The notes: generated from the sequence alone by a model not told the origin. A stretch of DNA of 64,000 nucleotides from Ahaetulla prasina (GCF_028640845.1 NC_080542.1:136392346-136456345); one strand, 5' to 3'; counted from the stretch's first letter, positions 21,959 through 33,186 are shown. A program made the numbers and translations.

Positions 21959-24900
21959 TTTTTTTTATTGAAAAAGTTTTACAAAAACAATTAAATTTTT
22001 CCCCTCCCTCCCCCCTCCCTCCAAAACCCCCCTCCCCCCTGACTTCCCAGAGCAAACACAAGGTATAGTTCAATAAACAGTCATACATTAAATTTTTAAA
22101 ATCTAACATAATTATAATCCTTCTCTTTCACATAACCTAACTTCTTCCATTAAAATCAAAAACAACATCCTTCATTCAAAGGCAATCTGAAATTTCTTAA
22201 TCTGATATCTATTTTGAATATAATCAATCCAATTCTTCCATTCATTTAAATATTTTTCTTGAGTACTGTCTTTCTAGAAGGCTGAGATTTTAGCATCTCA
22301 GCCAAATTAGAAACTTTCAATATCCATTCTTCTATTGTGGGTACTTCTTTTTTCTTCCAATATTGTCCAACTAACAGTCTTGCTGCTGTTATTAAGTTCA
22401 AAATCAGTTTTGTCTCAATCACTGTACAGTCTGTTATTATTTCCAAAAGAAAAAATTGCGGCAGGAACTTTATCTTCTTCTTCAAAACATTTTGCATAAT
22501 CCACCAGATTCTTATCCAGAAAGACTTAATTTTCTTATAAGTCCACCATACATGAAAATATGTAGCATCATCACAATTACATCTCCAACATTTCGCTTGC
22601 ATATCTGGATACATACATGATAATTTCTTAGGATCTAAATGCCATCTATAAAACATCTTATAAAAATTTTCCCTTAAATTCTGCTCTTGCGTAAATTTAA
22701 CATTTCTAACCCAAATTTTCTCCCATGTGTCCAACATTATTGGTTCCTGAATATTCTGTGCCCATTTTATCATACAATCCTTTATTAAATCTCTTTCAGA
22801 ATCTATTTCTATCAACACATTTATATGCCTCTGGGTTTGAGTTCTAATTTGTTTAACCAAATTTTCCTTTATTTTGAATAATACCAATTTTCTGATCTTC
22901 TTTCCATCTAGCCTTTAACTATCCATATTGAAACCAAGTATAATTCCTCCCTTCTTCTTTTAATGTATACAAAGATTTTAATTGTAAATTTTCCCCCTCA
23001 TTATATAAAAGATCTTTATAAGTAATCAATTCTTGTTCCTGTTCTATATTTATATTCTCTACTGCGTGCCGAGGACTTGCCCATATAGGAATTTTATAGT
23101 TTAACTTATAATAATATTTTTTCCAGACACGCAAAAGAGAAATTCTCAGCATATGATTCTTAAAAGCTTTATCTATTTTCTTATCATACAATAAATATGC
23201 ATGCCAACCATATAATAAATCATAACCTTCTATATTCAAAATCCTTTCCTCCATCAAATTAAACCAATCGCTTATTACAGAAAGAACAACTGCTTCATAA
23301 TACAGTTTCAAATTAGGCATTTTTAATCCTCCTCTTTCCCGTGTATCTTGCATTATTTTCATTTTAACTCTCGCTTTTTTCCCTTCCCATATAAATTTAT
23401 TAATTCTGATCTGCCATTCTTCTAAATTTTTATCTTTCTTAATTATTGGTATCATCTGAAACAAGAACAAGAATTTAGGCAAAACATTCATTTTTATAGC
23501 TGCTAGATAAAGATAATTGTAATTTTTTCCAAGTATTCATTTCCTTCTGAAATTTTTGCCATAACACATCATAATTATTCTTATACAATTTTACATTTGA
23601 TGAGGTAAGAAAAACTCCTAAATATTTAACCTTTTTTACAATTTCAAATCTTGTTATTTCCTCTAATTTTTCTCTCTGGTTCTTAGTCATATTTTTGGTT
23701 ATCACTTTTGTTTTATTTTGATTCACTTTAAACCTGAGACTTTTCCATATTGATTAATTACTTTCAACAAATATACACTTGAATTTATAGGCTGAGTCAA
23801 CATAACAACCAAATCGTCTGCAAATGCTCTGACTTTGTATTCATGTCTTCTAATTCTAATATCCTCTATCTCCCTTAACTCTCTTATCTTATCCAATAAA
23901 AGTTCCAAAGACAAAATAAACAATAAAGGTGATAAAGGACACCCCTGCCTGGTTCCTTTCGCAATTTTAAAACTATCTGTCAAACTACCATTAATTATTA
24001 TCTGAGCTGTTTGCTCTCCATAAATTGCCCTAAGTATTCATATAAAACCATTTCTAAATTGCATTTTGTCTGTTAATTTAAATAAAACTTCCCAATGCAA
24101 ACGATCAAAAGCTTTCTCTGCATCCAAAAGGATAAACGCTGCCGGAATCTGATTTTTCTTTTCCAAATATTCCAATAAATTCACTATCTGCCTAACATTA
24201 TTCCTCATTTGTCTCCCTTTTATAAAATCAGACTGATCAGTATGAATCCTTTGTTGTACAATTTCCATTAGCCTATTTGCCGTTATTTTTGCAAAAATCT
24301 TATAATCATTATTCAAGAGTGAAATCGGTCTGTAATTCCCAGGCTTAGTACAATCCTGATCCTCTTTTGGTATCAACGAAATAAAAGTAGTTCTCCATGA
24401 TGGTGGCACTCCTCCTCCCATCTGTATCTGATTAAATAACTCCGTAAGTGGACCAACTATCTCATCCTGTAACTTTTTATAATATATTGCTGTAAGTCCA
24501 TCTGTGCTCGGGGATTTCCCTATTTTTAATTGCTTTATTACCAAAATAATTTCTTCAGAAGTTATAGGCCGATTCAACTCTTCCCTTTGTTCATTAGTTA
24601 AACCTTTGACCTTATATTCTTTCAAATATATATCAATATCCATATTCAATATTGTATCTCTAGCATATAAATTTGTATAATATTCCAAGAAAGCTTTTTT
24701 AATTTTATCCTGAAATCTCATTTTACCCTTATATTCAATTCTTTCAATAATACGTGCTTTCTGTTTTTTCCTTAACATATAAGCCAGCCACCTCCCTGAT
24801 TTATTGGCATTACAAAAATTATTATGTTTAGCATATTGTATATTTGTTGCCACCTGATCTTCCATTAACATATTAAATTGACTCTGTAATATCCTTATCG

Positions 24901-25920
24901 CATCCCTAATTTTTGAATCATGTGGATTATATACCAATAATTGTTGTTTCCTCTGAATTTCCTCTTCTAAATACCTACGCTGTTTTTGTAGTTTTCTCCT
25001 GTCTATTGTTCATATATATAAAAATACCTCTCATAAAGGCCTTGCTAGCATCCCAAACCATTTCTATCGAAGTTCCCCTATTCAAATTATAATCAAAAAA
25101 TTCTTTCATTTGTTTTTTACATTGATTTACATTATACTCATATTTAAACAAATTCTCATTTATTCTCCATGATCTTCTGCCTCCTTCTTGTTACAATTCC
25201 ATCCATACTGGACTATGATCAGTTAAACACCTTGGAAATATCTTCGTTTTCCTAACCCTAGAAAGCAAGTCATTAGTAATTAATATAAAATCAATACGTG
25301 AAAAAGATTGATGTCTATCCGAAAAATAAGTGTAATCTCTGTCTTCAAAATTCTGTATTCTCCAAATGTCTCTCAACTCAAGATCTTCCATCATCTCAAA
25401 ACAAGATTTGGGCAATTTTGCATGCGTAGGAATTTTCTTAGAAAGATATTTTTTTTGTCTTTTTTAATATCCATTACACCATTCAAGTCTCCTAATATAA
25501 TAAACATTTTATAATCCCAAGAAGTCAATTTTTCATGTAACAATCTATAAAATTTTTCTTCTTGTTGATTAGGTGCATAAATACCAATCAAAAGTGTCTT
25601 TTTTCCTTCTAGTACCAATTCAATAGCTATATATCTTCCTTGAGTATCCGCTTCAATTAATTTAGCTGATATATTTAGTTTCAAATATATCACGATACCA
25701 TTTTTCTTATTCGGAGACGAAGAAACAAAATGTTTACCTAATTTTGAGTTAATCAAATATTTCTGATCTGATGATTTTATATGTGTCTCTTGCAAACAAA
25801 TCACATCATTTTTAAATTGTTTCAAATAATGAAATATTTTTCTTCTTTTCTGTGCTGAATTCAAACCATTAATATTCCATGTCAGAAATTTATTTGCCAT
25901 CACTGGCATCTCGAAAATGT
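21959..25920 (-). mobile_element. L1-type LINE, 4 kb, 5'-truncated just before ORF2
   Basis: Minus strand. The poly(T) and ...TTTATTGAAAAAG at 21959-21980 are the poly(A) tail and AATAAA signal in reverse. A G-rich 3' untranslated tract lies at 21998-22042 (CCCTCCCTCC on the plus strand). ORF2 runs from 25909 to 22246. There is no ORF1 or 5' untranslated region: homology stops a few bases before the ORF2 start. Both flanks carry the same 0.4-kb sequence. Confidence 0.9.
22246..25909 (-). pseudogene. L1 ORF2: endonuclease, reverse transcriptase and C-terminal domain
   Basis: Read 5' to 3' on the minus strand. The APE endonuclease spans 25900-25191 (MANKFLTWNINGLNSAQ, CLQETHIK, LGDLNGV, SRIDFIL, LTDHSPVWMEL). 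RT follows: GKSPSTDGLTAIYYK, RPISLLNNDYKIFAKI, LLDAEKAFDRLHW, GTRQGCPLSPLLFILSLELL and RAFADDLVVML, with the catalytic FADD intact. The C-terminal domain carries CWRCNCDDATYFHVWW, an L1 zinc-knuckle-like motif. All blocks are in order and of normal total length (about 1,220 codons). Frames change near 25400, 24950-25190, 24000, 23725, 23480 and 22900, so it is dead. The first residues of the longest frame are read from the flanking repeat. Confidence 0.95.
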
Positions 25921-26360
25921 GTATACCTCTTGTATTAAGCATATGGATAGTCGTTGATTTACAATGGTGCATTTAATGATTGTTAAAAGTGTCAACAACA
26001 CTGAAAAAATGACCAGTCGATTTCAGCATCCAAATAGTCATGTGATCAACATGTGGCTGTTTGGCAACCAGTGTGTATTTATGCTACTTGCAGCATCCAT
26101 ATGATCTCCATTTGCGACCTTCTCAGCTGACTTCCCAGAAGCAAAGTCAGCAGGGGAAGCTGGATTCACTTAACATTCACATGATTCACTGAACAGCTGC
26201 TGTGATTTGCTTAACAAAAAGGCAAAATAAAATCAGATTTGATTCGTTTAACAACCCCCTTACTTAGTAACAGAAATTCGAGTCCCAGTTATGGTCATAA
26301 ATCGAGGACTATCAGTAATATAAATCTGCAACTGCAAAAATCACATTTTCTTTCTTTCTT
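25921..26360. repeat. Right copy of the 0.4-kb direct repeat flanking the L1
   Basis: Same sequence as 21554-21958, but retaining 36 bp (CGACCTTCTCAGCTGACTTC and onwards) that the left copy lost. It ends TCACATTTTCTTTCTTTCTT and continues into unrelated CACTTTGCTTCC. Confidence 0.9.
25944..26315. mobile_element. TIR miniature element inside the right direct repeat
   Basis: Duplicate of 21577-21913 with the full interior. Ends TGGATAGTCGTTGATTTAC and AAATCGAGGACTATCAG. Confidence 0.8.
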
Positions 26361-26459
26361 CACTTTGCTTCCTCCAGGGAAATGATTAAATAAACTGAAT
26401 GTAGAAGAAGGAAGAAACTTGACATTTATGGAATGCTTCTAAGGGTTCAAAATCCTTCA

Positions 26460-26766
26460 TATATTTACTTTTTTGTTAGATTTACATCCTGCCTTTCCTT
26501 CAGGAATTCAAGTTGGCTTAAATGGCTTTCCCTCCTCCAGCTTTTCTCTGCAAGAACAATCCTGTAAAAAAAGATAGACGGAGAGAGAATGACTGGCTAG
26601 CATTATCCCCAAAGAGCCCCTATGACTATAAGGGAACTTATAGGACACCGCCCTGAGTCCTTCGGGAGAAGGGCGGTATAAAAATCAAATTAAATAAATA
26701 AATAATAAATAAACTAAATGCTAAATCTACCTAATGCCAGTCCAGCGTCTTATCCACTAGACCACA
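26460..26766. repeat. MIR/CORE-SINE-like relic with an L2 tail inside
   Basis: TAGATTTACATCCTGCCTTTCC, GAGAGAGAATGACTGGCTAG and TAATGCCAGTCCAGCGTCTT ... CACTAGACCAC follow the order seen at 490-657 and 48260. It is interrupted at 26644-26716. Limits are approximate. Confidence 0.45.
26644..26716 (+). mobile_element. L2-type LINE 3' terminal fragment
   Basis: CACCGCCCTGAGTCCTTCGG GAGAAGGGCGGTATAAAAA then (AAATA/AATA)n. The hairpin-forming CCGCCCT...AGGGCGG end is the same as at 37480, 46400, 48090 and 29718. Confidence 0.85.
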
Positions 26767-26919
26767 TGTTGTAGTTATATTTCTTACAACAACCCTGTCA
26801 GTTAAATCAAAATGATTAGATCTATGTGAAAGGGAAGAGATTGAGGCTAAAAGAAAACATTTTAGCCATTAATTAGTACATTTTGAAGAAGGACATACAA
26901 TGTGGCCATATTACAAGTA

Positions 26920-27283
26920 CAGGTACTCCTCAACTTACCACCACGATTGAGCCCAAAATTTTCATTGCTAAGTAGACAGTTATTAAGTTCTTTTATGACC
27001 TTTCTTGCCATAGCTGTAAAGTATTGCAGCTGTTAAATTAGTAATATGGTTTTTAAGTGAATTTGGCTTCCCATTGACTTTGCTTGTCGCAAAACGTTTT
27101 TAGATGACCCCAGAACATTGTAATCATCATAAATATATGCCAAGCATCCAGATTTTGATCATATGACCACAGGGATGGTACAACAGTTGTAAGTGTAAAA
27201 AATGACTATGAGTCACTTTTTTCAGTGTTGTCGTAACTTTGAATAGCCACCAAATGAATGGTTGTAAGTCGAGGACTTACCTG
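26920..27283. mobile_element. TIR miniature element
   Basis: CAGGTACTCCTCAACTTACC and GTAAGTCGAGGACTTACCTG, among the best-preserved inverted ends in the window. The interior is in the reverse orientation (GATTGAGCCCAAAATTTTC first). Confidence 0.9.
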
Positions 27284-27352
27284 AATTACTAGGACCTTAT
27301 CATAAATATTGATTTATGCTATATTTGTGCTTGTATCTGTTTGAATAGACAT

Positions 27353-27968
27353 TGTTGTGGTCCGCCAGCAGCCTGTGGAGCTGGCAACGGAGTCGGACGG
27401 CGATGAGGCTGAGGAAGAACATGCCCGCTCGCATGACTGCCTGGAAGCAGCTGGCAAAGAGGAGGCGGCTGAGAGGCTTCTCGCAGTTGCATCAAAAAAG
27501 AAAAAGCCTTTTTTTTGGCTGCGGCAGCTGGCTGCAGGCTGCCAAAAACTACTGGAGGTCAGCTTGCTTTCCGAACTCCAGACCAGCCATCGTGGGAGGA
27601 AGGTAAGCAGCCCAAAGATAAAGGCAGTGGAGGGGGGGAGAAAATGGGGCTAGGGCCAGGGCCGCTGAAGGAGGCGAAACAGAGCAACATGTGCAACCGG
27701 TGAAGGGAGGCAGGGCAGCATGCAGGAGGAGGCCTTTGATAGATTAGGCCAGGTCTGAGCAGAAAATAAGTAGATAGATAGAAATTCAATTTTTTTTCCT
27801 ACTTTTTTCTTTGGCGTGACTAGGTGGGGTGGTCATGTGACTTGAGTGGCCATGGCCATGAGTGACTTCAAACTGACCACGCCCACTCAGTCACATGACC
27901 AGCAATCCACGCCCACCAAGCAAGCCAATGGTAGGACTGGTAGTAAAAATTTTTGAAACCCACCACTG
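27353..27968. mobile_element. GC-rich repeat joined to a hAT right end
   Basis: 27353-27700 is GC-rich, starts TGTTGTGGTCCGCCAGCAGC and has an open frame (MVRQQPVELATESDGDEAEE) of low complexity with no known domain. The right end GTAGTAAAAATTTTTGAAACCCACCACTG, read in two parts, is the same as that of the hAT element at 59247-59493. Its left partner is absent. It may be a larger hAT relative or an LTR fragment next to a truncated hAT. The interior is unclassified. Confidence 0.45.
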
Positions 27969-28089
27969 ATTTGTTCCTATGTCTAACATCTCGGATATAT
28001 ATAAATATTAAATAACATTGGGACTATTGTGGATAGTGTGTGCTAAATGTGAAGAAAGAAAGAATCAGAAAAAAACCCATCAAATTTGA

Positions 28090-28341
28090 CAGGTAGTTGT
28101 CAACTTAGACCATTCGTTTAAGGTCTGTTACAGCAGATACAGCATTCTAAGATCAAGTGATTCCATTTGCAAGGGGACTTCCGACAAGTAGAGTCTATGG
28201 GGGTCTGATTGGGGGAAGCCAATCATGGGATTCATTTAACGATTGCAGCAAAAGACGTAAATCAGATACAACTCATTCAATGATTGCATTGCTTTGTGTC
28301 ATAAGTTCTGGTCCCAGTTGTCATAAGTCAAGAACTACTTG
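28090..28341. mobile_element. TIR miniature element, short copy
   Basis: CAGGTAGTTGTCAACTTAG at the left and ATAAGTCAAGAACTACTTG at the right. The interior belongs to the GGGGAAGCCAATC / GCAGCAAAAGACG subfamily. Confidence 0.75.
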
Positions 28342-29599
28342 TATTTGGATTTTTTGAAAAGTAGAATCTAGCAAAGCAACACATTTCTGGTCACAGGACT
28401 GCATTTTTAGGAAGATATCTGAAAAGTAATAGAGATCACATCATGTAATTGAGAAATTTCCAAATAGATTTATGCAGTCTTTAAGCAATGGAATTCAAAA
28501 CTAAGAAAAGGTTTATCATATACTGTTCCTTGCATCTGTCTATAGCCACTGTGAACTACAATTATGGTACTATCAATTGTTCTGCATTCTGTACTTGTTT
28601 CAGGTCTCTTAAGTATTGCATTTCATTGAATATTCCACTGATGCAGAAATGCTATAGAACATTTCCCCACATCCTAAGCTAAAGTTACTTTACCATCTTC
28701 ATCCTTAAGATGGCAGTGTAAGGAAGCAAAAAAAAAAGTGGTTTTAAATATCTACATAACTGCACTGTACCTTTGTCCGTCTTTCTTTCATATTATTAAG
28801 TGGAAAGATGTCACATTTGAAATCTGAACCGGTGTTAACTAACTAGGAAAAATAACTTGGGGTGCAATTTAAATTGTTTTTCTTTAACTGCTCATCAGCT
28901 ATTGTTTTCAGAGAAAAAAACCCCCAAAGCTTCAGGAAATACAGGGCACATTATACATTGGTTAGATGAACATACCCTTAATGAGATACTCTTATTTAAT
29001 AATTCAGACCAGCTTTATTGGTAACAAAATTGCAAGACAATGAAAAGTATGAACATTCTTGTATTGAAATAAATTTCTAGTAGATAGAGGTCATGTCACT
29101 TGATCTAATTCTCAGAGACAGAAGCACACAAAGACAGCAATCCATATTGGATGCAAATCTTCCCAATGTAGCACCAGAACTTGAAAATGGATGAGTCAAC
29201 CCCCAGTTCTCAGGAGACATTATTACCACAATTCAGAATTCTCCAAGGGCGTACTTAAATTATAACTCTTTCCCCTTCTATTAACATGATTGTGCTGTGG
29301 CAAAATGCTTGGAACAAAACACAGGAAATTAGTTGTTCTTTTTAGATGAATAAAACATCTTGACCCAAAGAAGGTATCAGAAAGTTTCTACTCCCACATT
29401 GTCAGTATGCTAGGAGAAAGAAGAAATAATACATAACTTTCTACTCTAAAGGTGACGGGTAATATTAATGATTATCAGAGATGAAGGGAGTAAAACGAGG
29501 AAATTACCTTTGATGGGATAAAATCTAGGTTAAAGTAATTGTAGAATCTGTAAAAAAAGCGCGTAAGCTTCATATTGCAAAGGCAACTGGAAAAAATGT
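28342..29599. other. Unique sequence
   Basis: No transposon ends or coding motif recognised. Confidence 0.4.
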
Positions 29600-30010
29600 C
29601 ATAATGTAATTTGTTTAGGGATCATTTGACATTACAATGGCATTGAAAAAAGTGACTTGTACCCGTCCTTGTATTTGAACCATTGTAGCATCCCCACAGC
29701 CATGTGATCAACATTGTAAGCCGCCCTGAGTCTTCGGAGAAGGGCGGGGTATAAATGTAAAAAAAAAAAAAAAAAAAAAAAAATTTGGATGCTTGGCAAT
29801 CAGGGTGCTTATACAGTGGTTACAGCATCCCATGTGTGATTGCCAGCTCCCAAAAAAGCAGTCAACGAGGGAAGCCAGATTCACTTAAGAACTGCCGTAA
29901 TTTGCCTAGCAAAAAGGCAAAAATAAAGTATGACACAACTCATTTAACAACTGCCTAGGTTAAGCAATGGAAATTCTGGTTCCAATTGTCATAAGTCGAG
30001 GACTAACTTG
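29600..30010. mobile_element. TIR miniature element split by an L2-type tail
   Basis: The right end ATAAGTCGAGGACTAACTTG is clear; the left end is decayed near 29600. Family blocks GTAGCATCCCCACAGCCATG and GGATGCTTGGCAATCAGGG are separated by the insertion at 29716-29783. Confidence 0.75.
29716..29783 (+). mobile_element. L2-type 3' tail with poly(A), nested
   Basis: GTAAGCCGCCCTGAGTCTTC GGAGAAGGGCGGGGTATAAA, then about 25 A. Only the last 43 bp before the tail were inserted, so it is an extreme 5' truncation or a short SINE end. Confidence 0.75.
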
Positions 30011-30056
30011 TACTGTAGTGGGCTTTGAAGTGTGTACAGTCAGTTATGCTCTAGAT

Positions 30057-30782
30057 CAGAGGTCACCAACCTTTCGGACCCCAGGGACCACTACATTCAT
30101 AATTCATAATTTTAAATCCCGCGGACTAATATGATCTGCTTGGGTGGGTATGGCAAGGTAGTCATGTGACTGGGTGGGTGTGGCTCGATGTCAGTCACTT
30201 TGAGGGGTGCCTTGCCACCCCTCTACTCGCCGCTCCTCGCCTGGCAGGAAGCAGTTGGTGGAGCTAAGCAGCCATCATGAGAAAGAGTTGGCAAAACAGC
30301 TCAGTTCAAATTGGATCTGACCGAGAAGGCTCAGCAGAAGCACCTCACTGAGGACTACGAGCATAGGTTTTCCAAGCAGAGGAAAGACCTGCAGGAGTAC
30401 AAGGCCAGGTGCCAGCGCCTGGAGGCTCAGCAGGCTGAGATGGTCAGTCAGTTCTAGACCATGATGCAGTCCCACTGGAACAAGGTCCTCCAGCTTTTTG
30501 CCACCTTCCTTCCAGCCTTTGCCAAAAGCCCCACAACAGGAGGCTGGAGCAGACCCCAAGTGGGAATTTCTGCCCCACTCCGACTCTCACAAAAAGAGGC
30601 TCCCCGAAGGGGGAGACTCTCTGAGCAACACAAATGTTCATTGCATGTATCTGGCCTAGGGGCCGTAGTTTGAGAACCCCTGATTTAGTGCAATATAAAA
30701 AATGCAAATAATTTTTCTGGGGACCACCAAAATTTTCTCGAGGACCACCAGTGGTCCACCGACCACTGGTTGGTGACCGCTG
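30057..30782. mobile_element. 726-bp hAT element with perfect 8-bp duplication and coding-like cargo
   Basis: CAGAGGTCACCAACCTTTCG and CACTGGTTGGTGACCGCTG are inverted ends. CTCTAGAT flanks both sides exactly (30049-30056, 30783-30790). No transposase is present. Between about 30275 and 30540 the plus strand reads as charged coiled-coil protein (EKAQQKHLTEDYEHRFSKQR, EYKARCQRLEAQQAEMVSQF), with one stop and one frameshift. Near 30655-30682 a second hAT-like right end (GGCCGTAGTTTGAGAACCCC) is embedded, so the cargo may have arrived with another hAT element. A relative lies at 36850-37080. Confidence 0.85.
30275..30540 (+). pseudogene. Captured coiled-coil coding fragment inside the hAT element
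   Basis: The frame from about 30293 reads AQFKLDLTEKAQQKHLTEDY and continues through DLQEYKARCQRLEAQQAEMV to a stop at 30456. It then reopens as TMMQSHWNKVLQLFATFLP. Upstream, HHEKELAKQL reads in a neighbouring frame, implying one indel. Amphipathic E/K/Q/L-rich heptads over about 85 residues are far from what AT-rich transposon filler gives. I do not recognise the parent gene. It could instead be the remains of an element-encoded protein. Confidence 0.45.
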
Positions 30783-30821
30783 CTCTAGATATCATCTTTA
30801 TTAGAAAAGTGTGTGCTTGTT

Positions 30822-30875
30822 TATTATTTATAAAATTTATAGGCCGCCCTTCCTGCCTCAAGGCAACTTGAAGCA
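30822..30875 (-). repeat. L2-type 3' tail relic
   Basis: TTTATTATTTATAAAATTTATAGGCCGCCC in two parts: a reversed LINE tail with the CCGCCC stem half. Confidence 0.5.
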
Positions 30876-32406
30876 TATATACTTTAACTGCAAAGTAAAT
30901 GGTTTGCCTACAACAAAGATAATAGAAAATGCAATTCAGGCATATCCTTAAACTCAAAGCTGTTCCAAAGGAACGATAACAAAAAAGACACCAGATTTTG
31001 GGTATAAAAATGCTTATAGCAAGGGATCAGTTGCACCAAACATGATGAACAAAATTCTATGGTATCCTTCAAGCAGGTGCTATTCTCATAAATAAAGATG
31101 CTTCTAAAACATCATAAGCCTGTTTGCAGAATGGCATGAGGCAACCTTTGTAGGAAAACCTGACTCCCATCACGTAGGCACGTCTTCAGAAAATGCAGAA
31201 AACCAGGAATGTAAGTTGTCCACTGCTAAATCCTGGAGCTGGCTGAGAGCTTCCATACTTGGATAGATGATTAAGTAGGGGGCAACCTAAAGGCCTTCAG
31301 GGTCATGGCAGCTTTGCACAATTGGTAGGCTCCACAGCTGACCAAGGACTATCTTGGATGGCTGGGTCAGGAGTCCCCTGCTGTCCCCTGCACTTGCAAC
31401 CTTTCTTGAAGGCTTTTCCAATGATTTTTGGGAGGAAATTGCAGAGAAGAGTGCAGCTGGCGATCATATGATTGTGGAGTAATTCTAAGTGTACCAATTG
31501 TAAATGTAAACAGATTGCCAAACACCTGGAATGCAGTCATGTGACTGCAGGCAGCGTGTGATGTTTTGCTATGGTCAGAAGTGCTTTATGGGCTGAAAAG
31601 CACCCTTTATAGGTAGTTGTACACCTTTAGTATAACTGTCATTAACCTACAGTAAATTGAAGATTAACTCAATAGCAGACGAAAACATAAGTAATGAACA
31701 TTTAATTGCCAATTGTTAGTGCATCTCTTTAATTTTCCTGAAGCCATTATGTTAGCCATTGTTCAAATCCAAATGCCAGATTAGACTGATTAAATACCAC
31801 TTCATAAATGTTTACCATATATTAGCTACTGGAAGTACTGAGTTACTTACATTGAAGTAATGCTAAAGATGGCTTCTGAAATTAATCAAGTCACAATTAG
31901 CTTGCCAAAAGCTGAATCAACATAAAAATTGCCTCTGGTTATATATAACTATTAAAAGCCTTGATGTTGTGACTTTTGGGTCATAAGAGACTGTCTTGCC
32001 TTTATATTTCAGTTCTTTGCTGAGCGCAATAATAAGCCCTTATTTTTAGTGGCTGAAGTCTCTTCTCTCTGGCCATGTTGGCTATGCTTTTTGGGAGTTA
32101 AACAGCATACTTACAATGACTACGTAGTCCTTTATAAGAAAATCAACTGTAGTGACATACTCTCATTTCTCACTTTCTAAAATTTTACTTCTGTTTTCTA
32201 TTTTCAGATACATGGAATTCTTTCTAATAGGAAGTTGTAGTTTTGTCTATCTGATGCCCTTTGGTTGAATAGACATTGTAGTACCCATAATTTTCCAGAT
32301 CATATTGATTAGGAATGCTGGAACAATAGGCTTCATACACTTCAAACCATATTTGGAAAGATCAGTAGACAACCTATAAGCTCTTGGGTCATTGTTTCAG
32401 AGATAT
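30876..32406. other. Unique sequence
   Basis: No clear transposon ends. Around 31460-31620 there are weak echoes of the TIR family (GATCATATGATTG, GCAGTCATGTGACTG) without ends. Confidence 0.4.
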
Positions 32407-32503
32407 TTCCTTACCTAAGTCTGTAGAAATTCTCAGTCATCCATGATTGTCCCAAAGGTGCTTTTTCAGGAAGCAACTCGATTTTCTTGTTTTTTCTTTT
32501 GAA

Positions 32504-32537
32504 GACATTTCGCATTTCATCCAAGAAGCTTCTTCAG
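32504..32537 (-). ncRNA. Hammerhead-ribozyme-like motif, decayed copy A
   Basis: On the minus strand: CTGAAGA, then AGCTTCTTGGATGAAATGC, then GAAATGTC. The core CUGANGA and GAAA are kept; the GAAACGUC expected has one C-to-T change at a CpG. Stem II would be GCUUCU/AGAAGC in the ancestor and is damaged here. Probably inactive. Confidence 0.4.
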
Positions 32538-32897
32538 CTCTGACAGGATAGCGGGGAATGTAAGGTATTCCTTGCAGACAGATGGTCTTTTGCATCCTTT
32601 TGGGACAAAAAGCACCTTTGGGACAACCATGACCTGGATGACTGAGAATCTCTACAGACTTTTAGCTATACAATTTGGGATGAACACCCTTTGAATGGTG
32701 TGGAAGTAGGAATGGATTTCCAGAGGAGAGGGGGGAAATTGCAGACTACAGGACTAGGACCAGGACCACTACTCGGGTGACCCTGAGGACACAGATAAAC
32801 CTCCAAGTGCTTCTGAAATGACCCTCTGAAAGGATGCAAATGACCAGCTGTCTGCAAAGAATATAAATCCTTCCATTTCCCGCTATCTTATCAAGAG

Positions 32898-32931
32898 CTG
32901 AAGAAGCTTCTTGGATGAGACGCGAAATGTC
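32898..32931 (+). ncRNA. Hammerhead-ribozyme-like motif, decayed copy B
   Basis: CTGAAGA, AGCTTCTTGGATGAGACGC, GAAATGTC on the plus strand. It has the same core and spacing as copy A, with stem II partly preserved (GCUUCU against AGACGC, one mismatch from AGAAGC). The GAAAC position is again changed to GAAAT. Confidence 0.4.
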
Positions 32932-33186
32932 TTCAAAAGAAAAAACAAGAAAGTCCAGTTGCCTCCTGAAAAAGCACCTTTGAGATTCCTTACCTAAGCA
33001 AAGAAATAGAATGATCACAGGGGAGCAAAACAGCAATGGGAGCAGGAGTGGCTTTCAACTTCCCTGCTGACTTTTCTTCTGGGAAGCTGGTCAGAAGCAT
33101 TTAAAATGATGATCACCTGATCATGTCTTACTGTGGCATTGGGAAGGCATAGCCAGCCTATTGATGCTAAAGCAGCCTTATCTTTG

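Larger units (their letters stand above)
32420..32985. mobile_element. Compound Penelope-like insertion with 13-bp target duplication
   Basis: TTCCTTACCTAAG stands on both sides (32407-32419 and 32986-32998), so the 566 bp arrived as one unit. Inside are three pieces of one repeat. 32420-32600 is in minus orientation (end TCTGTAGAAATTCTCAGTCATCC reversed). 32602-32660 is the same terminus in plus orientation (GGATGACTGAGAATCTCTACAGA). 32690-32985 is a longer plus-orientation body stopping inside AAAAGCACCTTTG. Two pieces contain a CTGAAGA...GAAA(C/T)GTC hammerhead-like core. Inverted plus tandem partial copies, a variable target duplication and hammerhead motifs are typical of PLEs. No protein-coding part is present. 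Confidence 0.65.

Noticed and set aside
27353..27653. 98-codon frame rich in E/K as a host exon
   Set aside because: No splice sites bracket it convincingly and it lies next to a hAT end. It was left as an unclassified repeat.
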